64,000 bases of DNA from an uncultured Bacteroidales bacterium. GTDB lineage: Bacteria; Bacteroidota; Bacteroidia; Bacteroidales; Muribaculaceae. Positions within the stretch are counted from its first letter, which is position 1, and every line of letters begins with the position of its first letter. Positions 41,591 to 50,200 of the stretch are shown piece after piece. The notes beneath the pieces were generated by a model. That model searched no databases. It saw only the letters and a program-made list of their open reading frames with translations, and was not told where the DNA came from. The stretch spans positions 20,823-84,822 of the forward strand of contig CAMKGM010000003.1 in the NCBI GenBank assembly GCA_946412245.1, in the 5' to 3' direction. The translations under genes were made by a program, and so were the position numbers.

Positions 41591-42744
41591 CAAAGGACAC
41601 AAACATACTACAAGGATACAAAGACTCTCCACTTGGCATCATTCCTAAAGATTGGGAAGTGAAAAAGATTTCTGACTTTGCTCCACTACAAAGAGGATTT
41701 GACCTTCCAGCAGACAAAATCACAGCAGGGGCATATCCTGTTGTGTATTCGAATGGTGTCTTGAATTCTCATATAGAATATAAAGCAAAAGGTCCTGGTG
41801 TGGTCACAGGACGTTCAGGAACCATTGGCAAAGTAACTTATGTAGAATCAGATTTTTGGCCTCATAATACTTCTTTATGGGTTACTGATTTTAAAGGCAA
41901 TAATCCAAAGTTCGTTTTTTATGTATATAAGTACATTGGATTATCCAAATTTGCATCAGGATCTGGTGTCCCAACTCTAAATCGAAATGATGTGCATATT
42001 TCAAAGGTTGCTGTTCCTCCAATAGAAGAACAAAGACAAATAATTCGAGTATTAGAATTATGGGACACTGCGATTGAGGAACAATCAAAATTGATTGAGA
42101 AGCTAAATCTTCGCAAACGAGCACTTATGCAGCAACTCCTCACAGGCAAGAAGCGCCTGCCAGGATTCACAGAGGATTGGAAAGAGATTAAACTTGGAGA
42201 TATCTTTGATGAACGAAACGAGATAAATTGTGATAACTTGCCTCTATTGTCAATTACAAGCGACAAGGGTGTCATATATCAATCTGAATCTGACAAAAGG
42301 GACATATCCAATAATGACAAGTCAAAGTATAAGCGTATCTGCCCAAACGATATAGGTTATAATACTATGAGGATGTGGCAAGGGCGAAGCGCTTTGTCAG
42401 ATATAGAAGGAATTGTAAGCCCTGCATATACAATCGTAACACCTAAAGAGAGCGTTGACGTGAGGTTCATGGCAATGCTAATTAAACAATCTCGTGTAGT
42501 ATATGATTTTTGGACTCATTCACAAGGCTTAGTGAGTGACACTCTAAATTGTAAAGTCTCCGACTTCTGTCAAGTGAAAGTTCGTATTCCTGTTAAGCAA
42601 GAACAAATAGCCATAGCAGATTTGTTCCAAAAAACAGACAAAGAAATAGAGCTCGCCAAAGAGAAATCAGCAAACCTGCAATCTCAGAAACGTGGCCTAA
42701 TGCAGCAATTATTAACCGGTAAAAAAAGAATAATTTCAATTTAG
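41587..42744 (+). CDS. hsdS: Type I restriction specificity subunit, full size
   Basis: 385 residues with two target-recognition domains, each followed by a conserved helix: first TRD 10-150, spacer LNLRKRALMQQLLTGKKRLPG (about residues 175-195), second TRD 198-340, ending SQKRGLMQQLLTGKKRI. The duplicated LMQQLLTGKK helices set the spacing between half sites. Directly behind fic and 5 bp before the 152-aa gene. Confidence 0.93.
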   Translation: MTKDTNILQGYKDSPLGIIPKDWEVKKISDFAPLQRGFDLPADKITAGAYPVVYSNGVLNSHIEYKAKGPGVVTGRSGTIGKVTYVESDFWPHNTSLWVTDFKGNNPKFVFYVYKYIGLSKFASGSGVPTLNRNDVHISKVAVPPIEEQRQIIRVLELWDTAIEEQSKLIEKLNLRKRALMQQLLTGKKRLPGFTEDWKEIKLGDIFDERNEINCDNLPLLSITSDKGVIYQSESDKRDISNNDKSKYKRICPNDIGYNTMRMWQGRSALSDIEGIVSPAYTIVTPKESVDVRFMAMLIKQSRVVYDFWTHSQGLVSDTLNCKVSDFCQVKVRIPVKQEQIAIADLFQKTDKEIELAKEKSANLQSQKRGLMQQLLTGKKRIISI

Positions 42745-42748
42745 TTAT

Positions 42749-43207
42749 ATGACAGTTTTAGGTATTAGAAATTACAGTGACGGATTTAGATATTGTATTC
42801 TACAAAAGGATGCTAATGGTGTCGTTTGTAAAAATCTCAATAGTGAGAACAGGATACTTATTCCTAAAGGATACGATGACAACCAACTGCTTATTTGGTA
42901 TCAAGATGAAATAGAAAGAATATTAGATACAAATAACAACATCGTAAAAGTAGCTATTAAACATAACGAAAACATGAGATCTGATTGTTATGCATCTCTT
43001 AAAAAGGTTATGTTCATGGATTGTATCATTACCCTTATTGCTACAAGAAAAAACATACATGTAAACTCGTATGTATACAACCAAATACATGTCAATTCAA
43101 AGAACGTATTGGACAGAGCTGAGATTTTGGTTGGAAAATCGCAAAAATATTGGGATTCAAAAATTGCTGATGCTATCATGGCAGCCAATAAAGAATTTGA
43201 GATATGA
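42749..43207 (+). CDS. Unknown 152-residue protein paired with a kinase
   Basis: No family recognised with certainty. The N-terminal strand pair MTVLGIRNYSDGFRYCILQK, a central VKVAIKHNENMRSDCYASLKKV and the C-terminal helix DSKIADAIMAANKEF recall an RNase H/RuvC-like layout, but the first catalytic Asp is not in place, so activity is doubtful. Its stop overlaps the kinase start (ATGA), which suggests the two products act together. AT-rich. Confidence 0.7.
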   Translation: MTVLGIRNYSDGFRYCILQKDANGVVCKNLNSENRILIPKGYDDNQLLIWYQDEIERILDTNNNIVKVAIKHNENMRSDCYASLKKVMFMDCIITLIATRKNIHVNSYVYNQIHVNSKNVLDRAEILVGKSQKYWDSKIADAIMAANKEFEI

Positions 43208-44268
43208 TTTTTAATGTTGGAGAAAAGATATATAAATTCGAACTATTAAAAAAGCTCGGAAAAGGGAATTTTGGAGAAGTTTGGTTAGCTAAGGACAACA
43301 ACATCGACAAGGAAGTTGCCTTAAAAATATTGCCTTCTGATTTTTCTTCTATAGCAAAACTTTTAGAAGAAGCAATAAATGGAAATAAAGTTAATCATAA
43401 AAATCTCCTTGAAATTTTTAGTGCCGATGTCGTAAATAAAGATGGAACAATTATAACCTTAATAGCTCAAGCTTACCAAAAACGTGGAACAGTAGAGAAT
43501 AATCTAAATCCACATAATTTTTTACCATTGCCATTATTACTTAAAACTCTAACAGATGTTCTTCTAGGATTGGAATATTTGCATAATGGAGGTGTAATTC
43601 ATAACGACATAAAGCCTAGTAATATTTTGTTAGATGAATATGATAATAGTATATTGTCTGATTATGGGATATCAAGTTTTTCAAAAGACATGACACCTGT
43701 GTCACCTAAAAGTGTCTATAGAATTCATGGTGCTCCAGAGACAATTAGTGGTGCCCATAAAATTAGTATAAGAACCGATATATATCAGTTGGGGTGTACT
43801 GCATACAGGTTAGCAAATGGAATAAGTAGTATTAAAAATGATTTCTTAAAAGACCAATTAAATTTTGACGCAGCGAAATTAAAGGGCAAGATTCCATCAA
43901 GAAAACACAAACCATATGTTCCAAAAAAACTTGCTGCAATTATTAATAAAGCTATTCAGGTTGATCCAAATAAAAGATATACATCAGCGATTGATATGAA
44001 ACACGCATTGGAGCAACTTAATTTACCAGGTTATTGGACCACAAATCCATTAAAAACCTCAGAATTGATTGGCTACGGGAAAAATTATACATATTCATAT
44101 GAGATTATCCCCAAACCAAGCAACTTATTTGACATGAATGCATATCAGACAAATAAAAATGGTAGAAAAACAAGAAAAACAGTTTTTTGTAAAAAGAATC
44201 TCTCCTTGAAAGAAAAAGATAGACTATTAAAAGAGTATTTTGAATGGGTTTTTAATAATGCAAAATAA
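43204..44268 (+). CDS. Eukaryotic-type Ser/Thr protein kinase
   Basis: 354 residues. Gly loop LGKGNFGEVWLA, ATP Lys in EVALKIL, catalytic loop GVIHNDIKPSNILL (HND in place of HRD; Asp, Lys and Asn kept), ILSDYGISSF (DYG in place of DFG), and GAPET in the activation segment. The kinase domain ends near 275; a ~80-residue tail rich in Tyr and Lys is unassigned. No transmembrane helix or PASTA repeat, so soluble. Sitting between hsdS and hsdR it may regulate the restriction system or be an abortive-infection partner of the gene before it. Confidence 0.9.
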   Translation: MIFNVGEKIYKFELLKKLGKGNFGEVWLAKDNNIDKEVALKILPSDFSSIAKLLEEAINGNKVNHKNLLEIFSADVVNKDGTIITLIAQAYQKRGTVENNLNPHNFLPLPLLLKTLTDVLLGLEYLHNGGVIHNDIKPSNILLDEYDNSILSDYGISSFSKDMTPVSPKSVYRIHGAPETISGAHKISIRTDIYQLGCTAYRLANGISSIKNDFLKDQLNFDAAKLKGKIPSRKHKPYVPKKLAAIINKAIQVDPNKRYTSAIDMKHALEQLNLPGYWTTNPLKTSELIGYGKNYTYSYEIIPKPSNLFDMNAYQTNKNGRKTRKTVFCKKNLSLKEKDRLLKEYFEWVFNNAK

Positions 44269-44349
44269 TGTCATTTTAATAAAAACTTATAACATAAAAA
44301 AACAATATCCAGTTGTTGTTATTTTTAAATGATTAAATCAAAAAATAAT

Positions 44350-44475
44350 ATGACGCTACAAATAAATATTGAATCGTTAATCGACGGACGCGTCGTTGAG
44401 AGTGGCAGACTTGAATTCAAGGTGGGCTGGAATCCTGATGCCATATATAGGAAGATTTGTGCCTTTGCCAATTAG
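44350..44475 (+). pseudogene. Remnant of an AlbA_2 (Schlafen-like) ATP-binding protein
   Basis: A 41-codon frame, [20 protein letters not shown] then [15 protein letters not shown], matches the start of AlbA_2/divergent AAA-4 proteins common in Bacteroidota, then stops at TAG. The rest of the domain is gone. Probably what is left after deletion; it marks a former gene in this slot between kinase and hsdR. Confidence 0.65.
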
Positions 44476-44549
44476 TCACATTGGTCAAACACGAGGTTGT
44501 TATTTTAAAGAAATTTTGATAGAAGTGGTCTAATAGGTGGCCAAATAAT

Positions 44550-47500
44550 ATGAACAATATATCATTCAAAGAAAACGAAATAAGCCAAAAACCTGCTCTG
44601 GAACTATTGCAGAAGTTGGGATATGAATACCTCTCGCCCGAGGAGGCTTTAACTATGCGAGGTGGCAAAACATCTAATGTCTTGCTGGAAGAGGTCCTAA
44701 GGCGACAGCTGCGAGAATTGAACTCAATCAAGATAGGTAGTCACAAAGAAGCGCGTTTCTCGGAACAAAACATTGAGAATGGAATTATTGCCATGCGCAA
44801 CGTGCCAATGGAAGGAGGTTACATGAGTGGCAACGAAGCTGTTTATAACATGTTGACACTTGGTAAAGCCTTTGAGCAAAGCATTGATGGAGACATCAAA
44901 ACTTATACAATGCGCTATATTGATTGGGAGAATATAGAGAATAATGTTTTTCATGTCACAGAAGAATTTGCAGTTACTCGTACAGGCTCTTCCGACACTT
45001 ATCGACCTGACATTGTATTGTTCGTAAATGGTATTCCCTTGGTAATCATTGAATGTAAACGCCCTGACATCAAAGGCGCTGAAGAACAAGCCATTTCTCA
45101 ACACCTGCGCAATCAGAAAGATGACGGCATTAGAGGTCTATATGTTTACAGTTCATTGCTCTTAGCTATTGGCAACAGCTTTGGAAGCTATGCCACGACA
45201 GGGTCTGCTCAAAAGTTTTGGTGTAAATGGCACGAGATGTTTATCAACAACGATCTAGAGCTTGAATATCAAAAGCAACTTCTTGACATCGTAAACAAAG
45301 ACAGCAAAGAAGTACGGACTCCTACTCCACAGGACGAATACATCTATAATTTGTGCCGTCCCGAGCGACTGCTCGAACTCATCTATCACTTCACTCTGTA
45401 TGATGCAGGCATCAAAAAACTGGCACGTTATCAACAATATTTTACTGTCAAAGAAACAGTAGATAGGATACAACAAATTGATGCTGGCAGACGTAACGGA
45501 GGTGTAGTTTGGCACACACAGGGAAGTGGAAAATCGCTTACAATGGTAATGCTCGCACAAAAGATTGCTACTGTAGTAAAGAATCCACGCATTGTGCTGG
45601 TCTCCGACCGAACAGATCTTGATGCACAGATTACCAAAACATTCCGCAAATGTGGTAAAGAGGTAGAAAACGCCACAACTGGAAGAAAATTGGTAGAACT
45701 ACTTGAAAACAACAGCGATTCAATCATTACCACTGTAATCAACAAATTTGCAACTGCGATAAAAAAAATAAAGAATCCTCTAACCGACCCGAATATTTTC
45801 ATACTCATTGATGAGGCCCATCGTAGCCAATATAAAGAGTTGGCCATTCAGATGAATCGTGTATTGCCCAATGCCTGCAAGATTGCTTTTACAGGCACTC
45901 CATTGATGAAAAAAGACAAAAATACAGCTCGAACCTTTGGAGGTATAATAAAACCTGTCTATACTGTCAAACAAGCAGTACAAGACCATGCTGTTGTGCC
46001 ATTGCTTTATGAAGGGCGCATTGTTCCACAGTTCGTGACAGAAGGACCTATCGACAATTTCTTTAACATTGTGTGTGAAGGACTCACAGAAGACCAATCG
46101 GTTGATCTCAAAAAGAAATTCTCACGTACCGACATACTTAATCAAACAGAGCAACGCATTTACTCTATTGCAACAGACATTTCTAAGCATTATTATGAAA
46201 ACTGGAAAGGTTCGGGGTTTAAAGCCATGTTGGTAACCCCCAAAAAGAAAGTGGCTGTCCTTTATAAAAAATTTCTTAATGAAATAGGTAAAGTGACGTC
46301 AGAGGTTTTAATTACGGCACCCGACGACCGAGAAGGTGAAGAAACTGTTTATGGTGGCACTCCTGAGGATGTAAAGATCTTTTGGAAAAATATGATGGAT
46401 GAGCATGGAACTCCTCATAAATACCAAGAGAATCTAATTGCAAGATTTAAAGGGCAAGACAATCCTGAGATTATGATTGTCGTAGATAAATTGCTGACTG
46501 GATTTGACGAACCTAGAGTGACTGTTATGTACCTTGACCGTCATCTGACTGGACACACACTCTTGCAAGCTGTTGCACGTGTCAATAGAAACTGCGATGG
46601 AAAAGACTATGGTTATATCATAGATTATTACGGTGTTTTGGCTGAGTTAGATGATGCGTTAAGCATCTACTCTGAATATGACGAAGAGGATCGCGAAGTG
46701 TTCCGCGAGACATTAGCTCCCGTCAGTGACAAAATTGCAGAACTACCACAAAAAAATGCAGATTTATGGGATCTGTTTAAGTCGATTCCCAACAAACGTG
46801 ACTTGGAGGCCTATGCTCAATCATTGCGAATGGAAGACCGTCGCCATGAGTTCTATGACCGTCTGACAGCATTCTCGTCAGTGCTTCAATTGGCACTATC
46901 TACCAAAGAATTCCATGAGAATACTGATGAGAAAACCATTGAGCGATATAAAGAAGATTTGAGAATGTTCTCTAAATTGCGCACTTCAGTTCAGTTACGT
47001 TATTCTGATGCTATCGACTATAAAAAATATGAGACAAGAATTGAGAGGCTAATCAATCGTCATGTAGAGAGTGACGAGGTTAAAGTTATAACACAATTAG
47101 TCAACATATTCGATACTGAGAAATTCCAGGAAGAAGTTGACAGTGTTGTCGGAACTGCAGCTAAAGCCGACACTATTGCTTCGCGCACTTCTAAATATAT
47201 AAAAGAATACATGGATTCTGATCCTGCTTTCTATAAAAAGTTCTCACAATTAATACGTGAAGCGATTGATGCATACGAACAAGGACGAATCAGCGAAAAT
47301 GAATATCTTGAAAAGATGTTGCGATTCAAGGAAGATGTGCTAAACCACACCGACAGTGACCTGCCTGCAGAACTAGAGCATAATAATGCAGCAAAAGCCT
47401 ATTACGGTATTGCATTAGAAAATTACAAGCGGCTATTTCCAGAACAGCCTGTAAAAGAAATGGCTCTTTCCACAACAAAAGCTTTTGACAATATTATCCG

Positions 47501-47696
47501 CAATATTGTTATTGTGGAAAATGCGGTTTTGGTGGATTGGCAATCAAAGAGTGATATTATTGGAAAAATGAAAATCAAACTGGAAGACGAGTTGATTGAT
47601 AATATCAAACGTAAATATGGAGTTGACTTATCATTCGATGATATGGATATAATTATTGATGGTTGCGTTGATGTTGCTAAAATATGGATCAAATAA
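44550..47696 (+). CDS. hsdR: Type I restriction endonuclease subunit R
   Basis: 1048 residues. N-terminal nuclease with PDIVLFVNGIPLVIIECKRP (D and ExK), SF2 motor with VVWHTQGSGKSLTMVMLAQK (Walker A), DRTDLDAQI, LIDEAHRSQYKEL, FTGTPL and QAVARVNR, then a helical C-terminal domain that binds M/S. All motifs intact. Expressed 280 bp after the kinase; a separate promoter is not clear. Confidence 0.96.
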   Translation: MNNISFKENEISQKPALELLQKLGYEYLSPEEALTMRGGKTSNVLLEEVLRRQLRELNSIKIGSHKEARFSEQNIENGIIAMRNVPMEGGYMSGNEAVYNMLTLGKAFEQSIDGDIKTYTMRYIDWENIENNVFHVTEEFAVTRTGSSDTYRPDIVLFVNGIPLVIIECKRPDIKGAEEQAISQHLRNQKDDGIRGLYVYSSLLLAIGNSFGSYATTGSAQKFWCKWHEMFINNDLELEYQKQLLDIVNKDSKEVRTPTPQDEYIYNLCRPERLLELIYHFTLYDAGIKKLARYQQYFTVKETVDRIQQIDAGRRNGGVVWHTQGSGKSLTMVMLAQKIATVVKNPRIVLVSDRTDLDAQITKTFRKCGKEVENATTGRKLVELLENNSDSIITTVINKFATAIKKIKNPLTDPNIFILIDEAHRSQYKELAIQMNRVLPNACKIAFTGTPLMKKDKNTARTFGGIIKPVYTVKQAVQDHAVVPLLYEGRIVPQFVTEGPIDNFFNIVCEGLTEDQSVDLKKKFSRTDILNQTEQRIYSIATDISKHYYENWKGSGFKAMLVTPKKKVAVLYKKFLNEIGKVTSEVLITAPDDREGEETVYGGTPEDVKIFWKNMMDEHGTPHKYQENLIARFKGQDNPEIMIVVDKLLTGFDEPRVTVMYLDRHLTGHTLLQAVARVNRNCDGKDYGYIIDYYGVLAELDDALSIYSEYDEEDREVFRETLAPVSDKIAELPQKNADLWDLFKSIPNKRDLEAYAQSLRMEDRRHEFYDRLTAFSSVLQLALSTKEFHENTDEKTIERYKEDLRMFSKLRTSVQLRYSDAIDYKKYETRIERLINRHVESDEVKVITQLVNIFDTEKFQEEVDSVVGTAAKADTIASRTSKYIKEYMDSDPAFYKKFSQLIREAIDAYEQGRISENEYLEKMLRFKEDVLNHTDSDLPAELEHNNAAKAYYGIALENYKRLFPEQPVKEMALSTTKAFDNIIRNIVIVENAVLVDWQSKSDIIGKMKIKLEDELIDNIKRKYGVDLSFDDMDIIIDGCVDVAKIWIK

Positions 47697-48391
47697 CAAG
47701 TGACAGCATACAATACGGTGAAACTAAGATAAACTATGAAATCGAGTTTGTTGATAGAAAAACGTTAGGAATATTTGTCCTTCCTGACGGCAATGTCCGT
47801 CTGAAAGCGCCAATCAATGCTTCCTTGGAACAAATAAGACAGAAAATTCACAAAAAAGCCAGTTGGATTCTCCGACAAAAGCGGTTTTTTGAGCCCTTTG
47901 GTCCCCCAACCACGAAGCGCCAGTTTATCAGTGGAGAGTCACACCTATATCTAGGTCGACAATATATGCTTAAAGTAGTTGAAAGTTATGTTAATGCCGT
48001 TCATTATCAAAACAATATCATAGAAATCGAATGCAGGAACAAAAAAAATGCAGGAACATTATTACAAACTTGGTATCGTAAAAGAGCTGAAATAAAATTT
48101 TATGAATACGCAAAACCAATAATTGAGCATTTCTCAATATATGGTGTGAGTCCAAAATGTCTATCTATTAAAATAATGGATAAGAGATGGGGGTATTGCA
48201 CTAAAGATGGAAGTATTTATTTAAACTTAAAATTGATTGCTGCCCCAAGATGTTGTATTGAGTACGTAGTTACTCATGAATTATGTCATCTCATCCATCG
48301 CAATCACACAAAGGACTTTTATGCACTCCTTACTAAAGAAATGCCCCATTGGGAAAAATGGAAAAACAAATTAGAGCGAATAATGATGTAA
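47684..48391 (+). CDS. YgjP-like (DUF45) metallopeptidase
   Basis: 235 residues. Zinc motif YVVTHELCHLIHRNHTKDF (HExxH with a downstream His) and the family stretch RWGYCTKDGSIYLNLKLI. This DUF45 type is a frequent last gene of Bacteroidota type I loci; its task there is not established. It overlaps hsdR by 13 bp and is the final gene of the island. Confidence 0.92.
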   Translation: MDQITSDSIQYGETKINYEIEFVDRKTLGIFVLPDGNVRLKAPINASLEQIRQKIHKKASWILRQKRFFEPFGPPTTKRQFISGESHLYLGRQYMLKVVESYVNAVHYQNNIIEIECRNKKNAGTLLQTWYRKRAEIKFYEYAKPIIEHFSIYGVSPKCLSIKIMDKRWGYCTKDGSIYLNLKLIAAPRCCIEYVVTHELCHLIHRNHTKDFYALLTKEMPHWEKWKNKLERIMM

Positions 48392-48464
48392 TTATCTTTA
48401 TCTCCATTTAAACAAGAGAGAATATTGATGTTCTACCTGTTTGAGAAGCTTTATCACCGTCCGC

Positions 48465-48530
48465 CAGCACCACATCATGGAAGCCATCGGCTACCGCACT
48501 CTGGACCGCAGCAACCACTTTAATTTGTAG
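48465..48530 (+). repeat. Right boundary repeat of the island (second comM 3' end)
   Basis: Encodes QHHIMEAIGYRTLDRSNHFNL and a TAG stop, the same C-terminus as comM but with Tyr to His and synonymous changes, so it comes from another comM allele. No comM sequence lies upstream of it. Confidence 0.85.
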
Positions 48531-48554
48531 GGTACATTAATATAGCAAAACGAA

Positions 48555-49499
48555 TTATTTGACTTGTCCTTTAATGGCGCGGATATTTCTTTGTAGACCG
48601 GCCAGTTTCGCACGCTTGACTGCGCTGTGGGAGAAGATGCGGCTGAACTGCTCTTGCGTCATGTTCAGGATGGCCTGCGCGTCAAGGGCGAGGAACTCGT
48701 CGCGGGGTTGAAACTCCGGGATGCGGGTGGGTGTGGCATGGCGGTTGTGTGGGCAGCACCGCTGGCACTCGTCGCAGCCGTACACACGATTCCCTATGCG
48801 CTCAACGATGTATTGCGGCAGTTGCGGGTCTCGGTTCTCAATGGTTTGACACGAGAGGCACTTGCGGGTGTCAACCACACCACTATGCAGCGCTTGCCCG
48901 GGGCAGTTCCGCTCGCAGGCATGGCACTCGCCGCAAGTCAGCACGCAAGGATGGTCAGGCGTGAGCACCAGTTCTGTAACTAGTTCGCAGAGTACGAAGA
49001 ATGACCCTTTTCCCGGTAAGATGACCATGCCGTTAAGCCCCACAAAGCCTATGCCCGACCGTTGTGCCCAGTAGCGCTCGCGCATGGGAGCCGAGTCAAC
49101 GCACACCCGCGAGAGGCACCCTGTTTTGTCATGGATGAACTGCGCGAGTCTCCCGGCGCGGTTGCGTAGCACCTCGTGATAGTCACGGCCATAGGCGTAA
49201 AGGGCGAACTGAGGCGCATCGGCCGGCTGCAGTCGGTCGGGATAGTAGTTCATGGCAAGGCAAATCACCGAGCGTGCGCCCGGGAGCAGCAGGTGTGGGT
49301 CATGACGAATGTCATCATATCGCTCAGCCCATGTCATGCATGAGTGTCCGCCATTTGATATCCAGTCATGATAAGCGTCAACAGCGTCGCGTTCAACGGG
49401 TTGAGCCTCGGCAAAGCCGCACGCATCAAATCCCAGGCGTTGAGCCTCGGTCTTGATGAGCGATTCTATGCCGGTGTGGGAGTCCATGCGTTGCCTCAA
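48555..49499 (-). CDS. queG: Epoxyqueuosine reductase
   Basis: Last step of queuosine synthesis in tRNA, cobalamin and 4Fe-4S dependent; 314 residues. Two cluster motifs CGECHACERNCPGQAL and CDECQRCCPHNRH, QRSGIGFVGLNGMVILPGKG in the middle, and MNYYPDRL near residue 86. The tail is short compared with E. coli QueG (379), lacking the HEAT-like end, as in many Bacteroidota. Start at 49499; ATG 49487 also possible. Next gene ends 9 bp upstream. Confidence 0.93.
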   Translation of the reverse strand: MRQRMDSHTGIESLIKTEAQRLGFDACGFAEAQPVERDAVDAYHDWISNGGHSCMTWAERYDDIRHDPHLLLPGARSVICLAMNYYPDRLQPADAPQFALYAYGRDYHEVLRNRAGRLAQFIHDKTGCLSRVCVDSAPMRERYWAQRSGIGFVGLNGMVILPGKGSFFVLCELVTELVLTPDHPCVLTCGECHACERNCPGQALHSGVVDTRKCLSCQTIENRDPQLPQYIVERIGNRVYGCDECQRCCPHNRHATPTRIPEFQPRDEFLALDAQAILNMTQEQFSRIFSHSAVKRAKLAGLQRNIRAIKGQVK

Positions 49500-49507
49500 G
49501 TGGGGTG

Positions 49508-50134
49508 TTACATGGGTAGTTTATCGAAATTGTAGCCTTGCTCCTTGAGCCATTCAATGGCGCGAGGTAGGGCATACTTCATGTTGCGCTCGGCCTTGAG
49601 CGAATCGTGAAACACGATGATGGAGCCGTTGCGCGCAAAACGCCGCACATTGTCAAGCACTTGCTCGCCGTTGAGTTTCTTGCTGTAGTCACGGGTCACC
49701 AGGTCGTACATGATGATGGCGAAGCGTGCTCGCAGCACCTTCGATTGCGCCCATCGCAGCAGACCGTGTGGCGGACGGAATAGCGGCGACTGAATGTACT
49801 CATGAGCGGTGAACACATTGTGCAGATAGGCCTTAGTCTTCATGTAGGCCCCCTGTGCGTGTGTCATGGTGTGATTGCCCACGCTGTGCCCACGTAGCAA
49901 GATTTCCTGAAACAGCAACGGGCTGCGCTTCACATTCTCGCCCACGCAGAAGAAGGTGGCCTTGATGCCATAGTGGTCGAGCGTGTCGAGCACCCACGGT
50001 GTGACCTCCGGAATGGGGCCGTCGTCAAAGGTGAGATAGACCGTGTGCGGCTTGTGGTGAATGCGCCACACCGTCTCAGGAAAGATCATGCGATAGGCAA
50101 GAGGCGGTCGTTCAACGAGTTTATTGAGTCTCAT
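49508..50134 (-). CDS. Polysaccharide deacetylase (NodB domain)
   Basis: 208 residues, carbohydrate esterase family 4. Motif 1 YLTFDDGPIPE (catalytic and metal Asp), motif 2 HSVGNHTMTHAQG (metal His pair), motif 3 LFRPPHGLLRW, then IIVFHDSLKAERNM. No signal peptide is seen. Probably removes acetyl groups from cell-wall or capsular sugar; the substrate is not visible. Read together with queG. Confidence 0.9.
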   Translation of the reverse strand: MRLNKLVERPPLAYRMIFPETVWRIHHKPHTVYLTFDDGPIPEVTPWVLDTLDHYGIKATFFCVGENVKRSPLLFQEILLRGHSVGNHTMTHAQGAYMKTKAYLHNVFTAHEYIQSPLFRPPHGLLRWAQSKVLRARFAIIMYDLVTRDYSKKLNGEQVLDNVRRFARNGSIIVFHDSLKAERNMKYALPRAIEWLKEQGYNFDKLPM

Positions 50135-50200
50135 GTGTTGTAAATGTAGCGACGGGGCCGCTTGTGAGAGAACCCCGTCGCTTAATCATGTAATTGACAA

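Noticed and set aside
37998..48464. Integrase or phage origin of the island
   Set aside because: I searched all frames of the island for recombinase, transposase and phage structural motifs and saw none.
48392..48464. Longer comM remnant at the right border
   Set aside because: Upstream of 48465 the similarity to comM stops abruptly; only the last 22 or so codons are duplicated.
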